Position numbers and translations under genes: made by a program
NCBI RefSeq assembly: GCF_051401765.1
Contig: NC_135071.1
Coordinates: forward strand, 20,252,961 to 20,316,960
DNA from: Calliopsis andreniformis
Lineage: Eukaryota; Arthropoda; Insecta; Hymenoptera; Andrenidae
Length of the DNA stretch: 64,000 bases
Direction of reading: 5' to 3'
Part shown: one piece after another, positions 1-10,355 of the stretch
How the letters are laid out: every line of letters begins with the position of its first letter
Position numbering within the stretch: position 1 is the first letter of the stretch
Notes under the pieces: model-generated
Database searches by the model: none
The model's input: only the letters and a program-made list of their open reading frames with translations
Told to the model about the DNA's origin: nothing

Positions 1-362
1 GTAAAATAATGCGCCAGAAACGTGGAAACCGTCGCGAGTAACCCGGTCGTTGATGTTCCCCTGGCCCTCGACGGAAATAAGCACGATCGTTGGATTCTCG
101 GGTTCGCACGCGCGAATCGGCCCACAGCCGCCACAGCCGCCACAGCCGCCACAGCCGCAAAATCACCGAGCAACGGCAGCCATCTTTACTGGCTCGGAAA
201 CGGGCTGTGGTTTGTGACAGAGAGACGATAGCGGTTCTTCATGCGGTTCACGCGACCATCCTATCGCCTATGTACCCTACGAGAGCAAGGAAATCGTTGT
301 TAAGTGCGGCAAACCTGGAGAACTGAGGGAACTCGTGTGTCACGGATCCGAGCTAGCGAAAT
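1..362 (+). promoter_or_regulatory. 5' flank / 5' UTR of kinesin heavy chain
   Basis: This is the sequence upstream of the kinesin start codon. It is richer in CpG than the introns that follow, as expected near a promoter or first exon. It contains a short tandem repeat at 122-157 and several upstream ATGs in frames unrelated to kinesin. No clear TATA box is visible and the transcription start cannot be placed, so the division between promoter and 5' UTR is unknown. The open frames over it look like chance products of the repeat and the CpG-rich sequence. Confidence 0.5.
122..157. repeat. 4 x 9-bp tandem repeat (CCACAGCCG)
   Basis: Four consecutive perfect copies of CCACAGCCG lie in the kinesin 5' flank. 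The tract is short enough to be a variable microsatellite-like element. It makes low-complexity runs in all three forward frames, so the two short open frames across it should not be taken as genes. Confidence 0.9.
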
Positions 363-3300
363 ATGGCAATGGAGACGCCGAGGGAGCGTGAAATCGCCGC
401 GGAGGACAGCATTAAGGTGGTCTGTAGGTTTCGGCCCCTGAACGACTCCGAGGAAAAGGCTGGCTCGAAGTTCATCGTGAAATTCCCCTCCGGCGGCGAG
501 GAGAATTGCATCTCCATAGGGGTACGTTTCACGCGTGTCTACACGTTGTCGCGATTTCGTTTCCCTTTAGTTATCGTCATGTTAACGGTGGCCGTTCGAG
601 GCTTACGTATGATGTCACTGTGCACAGCTGACAGCTGCTCCCTCAGTCCCTATCCGAGTAGTCAATTGTCTAAGAGTTCCATGCTTCGATTTCACCAACG
701 ATTCAGATATTTTCCAACATTTGCGCAGCGATTTGCTTTTGTTATTTATGAGAAAATTCATTTCCAAGCTCTGCTACTGCCTTTGCTCCGTCGATTCTCT
801 TCTGTAACTTCAAACAGACTGCGCCTGGTGAAGTTTTTCAGTGAAGCTTCTTTATGGGATAGTCGAGTTTTTAATCGAACTCTACTTTATAATTTATATC
901 GACGGAACTTTAATTTTATCGATATAATGTAGCATAAAATCAATTGTTTTTCTATAAGTGCATACATGATTTTGCTTGAAAGCTCTCTGATCTTCCTTAA
1001 GCTATTGTATTAGGAGGTTCATGAAACAAAGCTTTTTCAAGTGCAATTGTTCTCCTTTCCTCATGTATTCTTCTATCTACCTAAAAGGGTTTTAGGTACT
1101 GCGTGTGTAAATATGTGATTTGCCTATGTATAGAATACTTAGTTTGAATATTAATTACTTCTCCATTATATTGATTATTTTTAACATTACTTTCATAAGC
1201 TTATGAAAGAGAAAATATTTCAGGACTAAGCATAGTTCACTTTCTCTGAATTAATATCTATTTTTATTCAATTCTGTGGAATGGTCTTTAGAGGTATGTT
1301 TTTTAAATAAATATTATATTATTTTTATAGGGAAAAGTCTACCTTTTTGACAAAGTATTTAAACCAAATGCTACTCAAGACAAAGTATACAATGAAGCAG
1401 CTAAATCAATTGTTACGGATGTATTGGCAGGATACAATGGCACTATTTTTGCATATGGTCAAACGTCTTCAGGTAATGTAAAATTAAATCAACTCTCAAA
1501 TGAGACAGATTGAAAACATTCTTATTTATACAATATTTACACACAAATAGGAAAGACACATACAATGGAAGGTGTTATTGGAGACCCAAACAAACAGGGT
1601 ATTATTCCCAGAATTGTTAATGATATTTTTAATCACATCTATGGTATGGAAGAAAATTTGGAATTCCATATTAAGGTATCATATTTTGAAATCTACATGG
1701 ACAAAATCAGAGATCTACTTGATGGTAAACACCTCATTGCATACTATATTTTACTACTACATATTAAACATTGTATTTCATAATTAATTCTTAATATTAC
1801 TTCCTTGTGTTTTTAGTATCTAAAGTTAATTTAAGTGTACATGAAGACAAAAATCGAGTTCCATTCGTGAAAGGTGCAACAGAGCGCTTTGTATCTAGTC
1901 CTGAAGAAGTGTTCGAAGTTATAGAAGAAGGAAAATCAAATAGGCATATTGCTGTAACTAACATGAACGAGCACAGTTCGCGTTCTCATTCTGTATTCTT
2001 AATAAATGTCAAGCAAGAGAATTTAGAAAATCAGAAGAAGCTCTCTGGAAAATTATATCTTGTTGATTTAGCTGGTTCGGAAAAGGTTGGTTATATACTT
2101 GATTAAACGTTTCTTTTTTTCATCCCACTCAATATTATGACGAATATTATAGGTTTCTAAAACTGGCGCAGAAGGCACAGTGCTTGATGAGGCAAAAAAT
2201 ATTAATAAATCACTGTCAGCACTTGGAAATGTAATTTCAGCTCTAGCTGATGGAAACAAAACTCACATTCCTTATCGTGATTCAAAATTGACGAGAATCT
2301 TACAAGAATCTCTTGGTGGTAATGCTAGAACTACAATTATCATTTGTTGTTCACCCGCCAGCTTCAACGAATCCGAAACAAAGTCGACCTTAGACTTCGG
2401 TAAATTTTATACATAATATCCTACTCTCTAATCGACAAAGTACAAAGTTATTGAAGTTTTACTTATTAAATTTTTTCAGGTAAACGAGCTAAGACTATCA
2501 AGAATGTTGTATGTGTTAACGAAGAATTAACAGCTGAAGAATGGAAACGTCGCTACGAAAGAGAGAAAGAAAAGGCAGCTAGACTGAAAGGAAAAGTTGA
2601 AAAATTGGAGGCTGAATTGTCGCGTTGGCGACAGGGTGAAACAGTTAAACCTGAAGAACAGGTTAGTTTGGTTGAAGGACCAGACGTTACAACACCAATT
2701 AATATGTCTATTGAAGGTAATTGTATAGTTTATAAAAATATCAAGCGGTATTCTCAAATTTTACACAAATTATAATTACATGCTTAGGTAAACTTGATGA
2801 TGGTCCAATGCCAGCGATTCCTGGTGGTAACTTGATGGCTGGTTCGTTATCTAACGAAGAAAGACAGAAGCTAGAAGAAGAACGTGAAAGGCTTTATCAA
2901 CAATTGGATGATAAGGATGAGGAGATCAACCAGCAGTCACAATATGTTGAGAAATTGAAGGAACAGATGGAGGAACAAGAAGAGTTGATTGCAAGTGCAA
3001 GACGAGACTATGAACAACTTCAACAAGAAATGAATCGAATACAGCAAGAAAATGAAAGCGCTAAAGAAGAAGTCAAAGAAGTTCTTCAAGCACTGGAAGA
3101 ATTGGCCGTAAATTACGACCAGAAATCTCAAGAGGTATGTCTAATGCCACTACTAACGCTGAAAAAAGTAATCAAAAGATGTTATAAAATTTTTTACAAT
3201 TTTTGCAGGTCGAAATGAAAAACAAAGAACAAGAATCCTTAACAGAAGAATTAATAGCGAAACAAGTAGCACTGAACACTACTACTTCGGAATTACAACA

Positions 3301-4964
3301 ATTACGAGACATGTCTGCCCATCAGCGGAAACGTATTGCAGAAATGTTAGCGAATTTCTTAAAAGATTTGGGCGAAATTGGAGTTGCTATTGGTGGTGAC
3401 GAAAATCTAAAGGTAAATTAATTATTTAAAATATGTCATAAAAATATGAAGACGTTACAAATTTCTTATTTCACAGGTTGCGCCGGAAAGTAATGGTAAA
3501 CTAGAAGAAGAATTTACAGTGGCGAGACTTTTCATTAGCAAAATGAAATCAGAGGTGAAGAATTTAGTGCAACGCTGCCAAGGATTAGAAAGTTTCCAAG
3601 TAGACTGTAACAAGAAAGTAAGCATTCGATTTCATACTATGAATTCATTATGTTTCATTTATGCGCTGATGATATTTATTCGCTTGTTGTAGGTTGCTGA
3701 ATATGAGAAAGATTTGGCCGAATGTCGCTTGCTAATTTCCCAACATGAAGCTCGTATGCAAACATTGACAGAATCAATGAAAGTGGCAGAAGCACGAAAG
3801 CGGGCTTTGGAAGAAGATGTCGATGCTTTACGCGAAGAGTGTGCCAAGCTTAAAGCTGCAGAACAAGTACAGGCAGTCACAAACAAGGAAAAAGCAGAAG
3901 AGAAAGAAGCGGCAACAAAATTGAGAGTGGCACTGGAGGAACAAATGGATCAGTTGCGGGATGCTCATCAGAAACAAGTATATTCAGAAATGTGTATTTT
4001 ATGTTCAGATATATTCGGTACGTATTTTTATTAATATTAAATATTATTATAGGTTGCTGCACTTAGGGATGAGTTATCTGAGAAACAAGAACTGATCAGT
4101 GAATTGAAAGATTTAAATCAGAAATTCACATTAGCTCATCAACAAATGCAAGCCGACTACGAACGATTGAAGCAAGAAGAAGCAAACAAATCTGTTAAAT
4201 TGCAAGAGCTAATTTTGCTTAATGAACGCCGTGAGCAAGTACGTATACAATTGATTGCATTGGTTCGAAACAGAGCCTATAAATTACATTAATTTATTTT
4301 TTACAGGCTCGAAAGGATCTCAAGGGTCTGGAGGAAACAGTAGCCAAAGAACTTCAAACATTACATAATTTACGCAAACTGTTTGTTCATGATCTTCAGA
4401 CTAGAATGAAGAAAACTTCGAACGCGGAAGATAACGAGGATGACGGTGGATCGCTTACACAGAAACAAAAGATATCCTTCCTCGAGAACAACTTGGATCA
4501 ACTTACAAAGGCATGTATTTGTAAACAGTCCAGGATAGTATTTACTTTTTTTTTCCATTGAGCTTAACCTGAAATGGGCTTTCGTGTTTGTAATAGATCC
4601 ATAAGCAACTCGTGAGGGATAACGCAGACCTCCGTTGCGAGTTACCCAAGCTTGAGAAGAGATTGCGAGCTACGATGGAGCGCGTGAAAGCTCTCGAGAC
4701 GGCATTGCGAGACGCCAAAGAGGGTGCAATGCGAGATCGCAAACGCTATCAGTTTGAAGTAGATAGAATCAAGGAAGCTGTGAGACAGAAGAGTTTGTCT
4801 CGTCGCGGACCTAGTGCACAGATTGCTAAGCCAATCAGAGCTGGTCAACACAATTTAACTACTGTTAATGTTATTAGAACAGGAAATCGTGGTAAGTAAT
4901 AATTCACGGGTATTTAATTAACTTTTTGTTTAAATATAATTTCTTTTTAGATGCACATAATTAA
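363..4964 (+). CDS. Khc: Kinesin-1 heavy chain (conventional kinesin)
   Basis: Plus-end-directed microtubule motor that carries vesicles, mitochondria and mRNPs. Exons: 363-521, 1331-1472, 1551-1724, 1817-2085, 2153-2399, 2480-2716, 2788-3134, 3209-3412, 3477-3617, 3693-3977, 4053-4238, 4307-4510, 4597-4891, 4951-4964; total 2904 nt, 967 aa, in frame throughout (family about 960-975 aa). The motor domain carries the P-loop GQTSSGKT (about residues 96-103), switch [10 protein letters not shown] and switch II DLAGSE. A long heptad-rich stalk follows, and the tail has the autoinhibitory QIAKPIR motif (IAK at 941-943). The start gives [10 protein letters not shown], aligning with the short N-terminus of insect kinesin-1; the ATG at 369 is an alternative. 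The last exon adds only a few codons; without that splice the frame stops just after the exon-13 donor. Intron 12 uses a GC donor. Family identity is very secure; the extreme C-terminus is less so. Confidence 0.97.
4511..4596 (+). other. Khc: Non-canonical GC-AG intron 12 of Khc
   Basis: Exon 12 ends ...CTTACAAAG and the intron begins GCATGT and ends TAATAG. Joining at AAG/ATC restores the conserved kinesin sequence LDQLTK-IHKQL in phase 0. The nearest downstream GT dinucleotides (4514 and about 4520) would both shift the frame, so GC is the only in-frame donor. GC-AG introns are a known minority class spliced by the major spliceosome. Confidence 0.85.
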
Positions 4965-7900
4965 ACGTCAACATTCTGTGATTATGAAATCGTGGGTTTG
5001 TTCGATTTTGTACGAAAGGAATCAGTCCGGGACACTCCACGTTTTATAGTAAGTGGGTCATTTAATATGTTCCACTAAAATAACGTGCGTTAACAGTTAT
5101 TAACAAATTCATAGTATCATAAAAAATATCTTACAATGTGACATTTAAAAAAAACGAACAAACCTTGCGACAATTGTGATTTACATTATGTTTGTTTTGT
5201 AAGTGAATGGCTATGGGTGGCATTAATTATTAAAAAATTAATTTTTGGTTAATTAATGTTTTTATTAATATACTTTTGACATTTGTTTATTTTTTTTTCA
5301 TGTTTCTATTCAGATATGGGTAACAACGTACAGTGATCGCGAGCATAATGCCAAACCCTTCACTTTTACAGAAAACGAACGCAAGAACGCTTTCATCGAT
5401 GAAAACAAAAGAGTTCCAGAGACTCTAATTTGTAGTGGATACACATAAATGTTACGATAAATATAGTAAGGGCAATAGAACGTAATATATCCGCAAGGAG
5501 CACCGCCAGTTCTTTTTATTTGTCTCGAAACAAGCATGCGCTTAGATATATTCAAGTATAAGTGCATTAAGTTATGAAATTAGCGCTGCATGTCCCATCG
5601 ACCTGTAAATAGTTAATTTTTATAAATTATTTAATTTAATATCGTGCACGATAAATAACAGTGAATGTCTATCAAATAATCATACAAAGGCCTCTTGTAG
5701 AAGATACTTAAATTATTTCTGTATCGGAATTTTGTATCGCTGTTCTCCTATTCCGAGTGTTTAAACACCTTTGAAAAAATATATGAATTCTATTTATCGT
5801 AAGATACAGGTAAACTCTTTAAATTGACTCTAATCTGATTTAATCGATTTATCTCTAGTAATTTTATTGAATCTGCTATCGATACGTAAAATTAACTTGT
5901 GGACAAATGAGGCAGTACTATTTAAGATTTGGTAGGTATCGCTAACGTGAAATGCGATTGGACATGCGGCCTGGAAGAAATTGTAGGAATGGTCGTGGCT
6001 TATAAGTATTTATAATTGTAAGAATTCTCTCCATTGCTATTAACAAATTTGTGGCAACAAATTATGATGGACCATTTTAGAGGGCTCGCTTAACTCTAAA
6101 TGTTAAGTTTGTTGGCTTTTCTAAAGAATTGTCGAGGTCCAAGAACAAATGGCTTTACGGGAGAACGTTTTCGACAGAACAATTTCATCCCAATCTTCAT
6201 TCACGTTTATTTTATTAGTTATATATCACAATTTTCATTGCATCAATCTTTATACGATCATCTAATTTAAATTAATTTATTGTCGCTTACTTTTGTTTAT
6301 ATCAGAGGCTTTTATACTACATTCAAAGCTCACAGTCCACGAAATTGGGTCTGTAGAAAAGTCTTTTTTCGCTTTAGGTAAATGAATTAATTTACTTATC
6401 TTCGTATGAGCTTGTGCTCAGAAGTTACCTAAATGTATACACTATGTCTAATTGTGAGCTGTTAACAAGTCTGCTTATATTCTAGAAACCTATTGCAGGC
6501 CATTAATAACACGCTCACGTCTCTCTTTTTTTTATTTTCGGTGTAGCCTTTGAATACGTTGTACACAAATGCATTTTGTTAGTAAACTCAGTTTTTTGAC
6601 CATGAGAAATTAATGCTTTTCAATGTGTACTGTTTATGTACTTTTTTGTAACTACTCTATTTATGGTTCTCTTAGAAATTTGCGAGCCACACGTACTTGA
6701 TGTATCATCTAGATCAGGAGAATTCTACACGTTATTAATTTAAGATATAGGTTTCTACAAACTGTGCGCAACAAAATACCCGTTTGTTCGCAATGCACTG
6801 GAATCTTGTTACGCCCAGACGCTTTATGGTCTATAGAAAAACTAATTAACATTTTTCCTTATGAATCATTCGCTTCCGTTGTTGTGGACAACAACGAAAG
6901 AAATCATGTTTCCATGTGAGATCATTTTCGTCATCTTCCGTTTTTTAACTTTTGTGATATTGAGGGTGAAATTGTGTTTGCAGATATGCAAAGACAAGTG
7001 CGTGGTGCATAATGAGTGCAATTATTATTGAAATATTCTTGTCAAATGTATGTAAATATAACCGTAATCCATTACACATTAGTTTGGCAAATCAAGAAAA
7101 CAATCTTACGCAAAATGCCCCACTCGTAAAAAGGCTACAAATACATATTATGTATTTATCACGAAATACACATAAAATTAACAGTTTAAAGCCTTAATGA
7201 TCTTAAAAAAATATTGTCATACAATGTATTTTTCATTCTACCGTGCAAATAAGATATTAACATATTTACTAAATTTCGGATCATGGTACAACCATCTTTT
7301 CTCAAGCTACTGAATCGCGAAGTAAAATATCAGCCTGGCAAAGTCTTTGATTATGACTTTTGGGCGCCTGCCACCTTTCCTTACAAAATAACTTTTATTT
7401 TTATAAAATATTGTAAAGGCATTATTGATTTCTTTATGTGGAAGAACACAAATTCCAAAATATTTATCAAATTTGTTTTTGTTATGATTGAAACATAATA
7501 AAATAATAGTAGTACAATAGTAAATTCTTCAATCGACATACATATGTCCTTGTTTTACGCTTTTCTTTTTACAATTTACTCATTTTGTAATTGAAATAAT
7601 TCGATGAATTTTATCATATAGAAAACTTTTCGAAAATTCGAAATTCATCGAAGTGCTTTCAAATTGAAAATAATCGATATATACATGAAAGAAGTCAAAT
7701 AAAAAACCAGAGTTATTATTATTTTCGTAATACGTCAAACATACTTCAAAGTTATAATGAAGAAAGTTGTAATTGATACATATTCACAACAGCAAAACAA
7801 GGATCACTGTTAGAGACATGGTTGATCTATATCTGCTGCCGTTTTTATGTAAACTGTATGGAATATGCGAATGTGGAGGAAATAAATAAGTTGACAGCTG

Positions 7901-8597
7901 TAGATATTCGTTTCATTGTTTTTATAATATGTTGAAAATGTGTTGTACAGGGAAAGTGTGACAAGCTGATGTAGCTATATATGTTTGGTATGCAATGCTT
8001 TATTTAGAAAATTACTACTTTTCATACATGTGCTTAATGAATTAAGCTTCACCTTATATGAAAAATCTATATTGAAGCTTAATGAAGCTTAATGTATAGC
8101 AAAATCTATTTGTATGAAAGTAGGTTTGCTATAAAAATGCAATACAATAATAAATTCTTTTTCATTTTATGTTTTGTCTATACACTAATAATAGGTATGT
8201 TTTTTGAAGTCCTTGATGAAGTTCAGATCTACCTCATCTGAAACAGAAAATAAAAAGAAATAAGAATTCTGGAAGTTTTTCTAGAATTAGGTGGTAAATT
8301 TGTATGCAGGGTTTAGAGAGGCTGTAACTACAAGGTATTATAGGCAATGATACATACGAACACATGCTCCCATTTACTTAAAATTACTTTTAAGAAAATT
8401 TACTATTATTCTTATTATTACTATTACTATTTCATTGATAAGATCATGATGCTTGCATTAAAAACATAACATACAGAAGTGCATTCAATTTTACTCAATC
8501 TAGCAAACCTTAAGTATTAATTCCTGGTTGTCATATTTATTTAATAATAAAATAAGTTAAACTATTTCAAACACTTGTTTTATTATTTTTTGTGAAG
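4965..8597 (+). other. Khc 3' UTR and intergenic region up to the CFAP107-like gene
   Basis: This is about 3.6 kb of AT-rich sequence with no recognisable gene. Candidate AATAAA hexamers lie at 7497-7502, 7881-7886 and 8149-8154; I cannot choose which, if any, ends the kinesin mRNA. Two TGTAAATA motifs (5604-5611 and 7051-7058) match the Pumilio-binding consensus and would be relevant only if they lie in the 3' UTR. A small inverted and tandem repeat lies at 8041-8093. A 71-codon open frame at 7283-7498 is unrecognised; its first half looks somewhat protein-like, but it has no visible splice context. Confidence 0.5.
8041..8093. repeat. 11-bp inverted repeat with a tandem right arm
   Basis: ATTAAGCTTCA at 8041-8051 is matched by its reverse complement TGAAGCTTAAT at 8073-8083 and again at 8083-8093. 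A transcript could fold one 11-bp stem over a loop of about 21 nt, with two competing right arms. It lies between kinesin and the CFAP107-like gene, possibly in the kinesin 3' UTR. Confidence 0.7.
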
Positions 8598-9604
8598 ATG
8601 GAAGTAATGAACTGGAGCTGCAAACCATTACGTTTAGAAAGTAAATTGTCACTAACAGATTTGCAAGCACAGTTATTTCCTGTGAAAGACAAACTTGATC
8701 GTGGACCTATATTAAGTGAAAACAGATACAGTGTAAAAACTTTGGAAGGCAATTGGGTTGAGCGTAGAGCAGTTGATATTCCTTCCTATGTTGATTGGAA
8801 AACTACATACGATACAGACTATAAATATCATAAAAATAAAACTTGGAAAGAAAATCAAATTGCTAAATGGGATAATAAACTGAATCTTGAGGTATAAGAA
8901 CATTGAAACACTTTCCAGTAATACTATTTTACAATTCTTATAATGGGTTTGAATGTAATTTTCATAAAAGGGTCTTGCTAGTGAAAAATTATTAGGTCAT
9001 AAAAAGGAATATTATACAAATATGACAACAACTTATGATTTATGTTATAATATTTTACCAAAAGATCTTGATGGACCTAGAATCAGATCATATAATGCAA
9101 GGTATATGTAACTTTCTGTTCATTGATTAATTCAATTTTATTGAATTCAATGTTAAGTTGACATCTTTTTACAAGTTTGCATTTTTTATTTAAAGACAGC
9201 GAAGTTGGGTCCCTGAACAGGATCTGACAAAAAGTTATGGTAGTTTAACACAATTTGGATTAAAAGAAGCATTGAAAGTTGAGCTTGATAAAACATCAGA
9301 GGAAGGAATAGCTAAATGCCGCTGGTGGACTACTTACAGAGAAGAAATTGGAAAGCTACTGGACATAAATATTGAACGAATTACCAAGTAAGTTATTTTA
9401 AATCAATTTCATTGTTAGCCTTTTTCAGTTATTCCTAATTGTAACATTAACACTTCATTTCTCTAAAGATTTAATAGATCTAAAGTGGATTTTAATGTAC
9501 CAGATCTTAGACATTTTGAACGAGGTTCTCCAAATAAAGAACCTTGCCTACTGCCATACAAATATGCAAATTTTAATCCAAAAAGGAAGGAATTTCGAAT
9601 GTAA
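8598..9604 (+). CDS. CFAP107: CFAP107 (C1orf158)-like ciliary microtubule inner protein
   Basis: Exons 8598-8891, 8971-9101, 9196-9387 and 9469-9604 join to 753 nt, 250 aa. Vertebrate CFAP107 is a microtubule inner protein on the lumenal wall of ciliary and flagellar doublet microtubules. Two blocks match that family. Near residues 43-55, YSVKTLEGNWVERR corresponds to the conserved YS-K-L-GNW-E-R signature. After the first intron, GLASEKLLGH, a TTYD-Y block, RQRSWVPEQ and YGLT-like spacing ending in FGLKEAL follow the family order. The protein is basic and Trp/Tyr-rich with no membrane segment, typical of such inner proteins. The ATG at 8598 is the first in this frame. In insects, expression would be expected in testis (sperm flagella) and ciliated sensory neurons; that is inference. 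The assignment comes from remembered family patterns and is probable, not proven. Confidence 0.72.
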
Positions 9605-10355
9605 TAGAACTATATTTTATAATTTTAATACATTTTTTATTTTTAAATAAAGTATAATAATACAAGATCATAGATATCAAAATTCGTACAAGAAATTAAC
9701 ATTTATTGTGATAACGTCACTGTTTTAACGAGACATAACTTATGTTAATATATTATATAAGTTATAAAAATTAAAATACTAATGTGTCTTATCTGCATGT
9801 GCTTAAAAAATAGTAATATTGACTAAAAACAAAACATTGTCAATATAAAATAAACATTATTTCAGTAATTCTTCATTCTTAAATTTATTTCGGATACATA
9901 TGTATTTTACTAATGAACACACATGAAGAACATCTTTTTATCACATGTTTTGCAGATCAGAATTTTTTACAAATTTGTCATAATTCCAGTGTTTTATATT
10001 TCTCTATTATACCTTTAACTTAATATTTAGATGTTGACCAAATTTGATATATTATCAAAATGCATATAAAAAAGGAAGTAAAGTATGACTTATGCTAATT
10101 AACAAATGAATGGTATTAACATATATCTATGATAACAACAAAAATCCTTACATTGGCAGTGTAACACCTGTATACTAGTAGGTTGACAAAGTTTATATTA
10201 TTTACCAATCACTTTGTTCAACGTGAAATTACTATTTCTCAAAACAGTAATTAATGGAGTTTATCAATGGCAACTAAAATGCATATATATGTAAATGGAA
10301 ACTGTAAATGATAGATTAATAGTAAGAAAAAGCTATTATTTTATAACTAAATAGT
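9605..10355. other. Convergent intergenic region / shared 3' ends
   Basis: This AT-rich gap lies between the stop codons of the CFAP107-like gene (+) and the TMEM201-like gene (-). It must hold both 3' UTRs. A plus-strand AATAAA lies 42 bp after the CFAP107-like stop. On the minus strand I see several reverse-complement hexamers near 9,630 and 9,890, which would make the two 3' UTRs overlap or abut, but none is decisive. I see no other gene. Confidence 0.6.
9646..9651 (+). terminator. Polyadenylation signal of the CFAP107-like gene
   Basis: A canonical AATAAA hexamer lies 42 bp after the stop codon of the CFAP107-like gene, followed by AT-rich sequence. Position and motif fit a poly(A) signal; the cleavage site is not visible. 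Confidence 0.6.

Noticed and set aside
363..932. 189-aa reading of the kinesin first exon as a separate protein
   Set aside because: The frame runs through the GTACGT donor into intron 1; homology to kinesin stops exactly at 521.
6915..6940. Resemblance to bantam microRNA (TGAGATCATTTT)
   Set aside because: Only the first 12 bases match what I recall of bantam, the 3' half differs, and flanking sequence does not fold into a miRNA-length hairpin.
7283..7498. 71-aa open frame beginning MVQPSFLKLL
   Set aside because: The first half looks protein-like but the second is AT-rich Ile/Phe/Lys sequence. No splice context or family match, and it probably lies in the kinesin 3' UTR.
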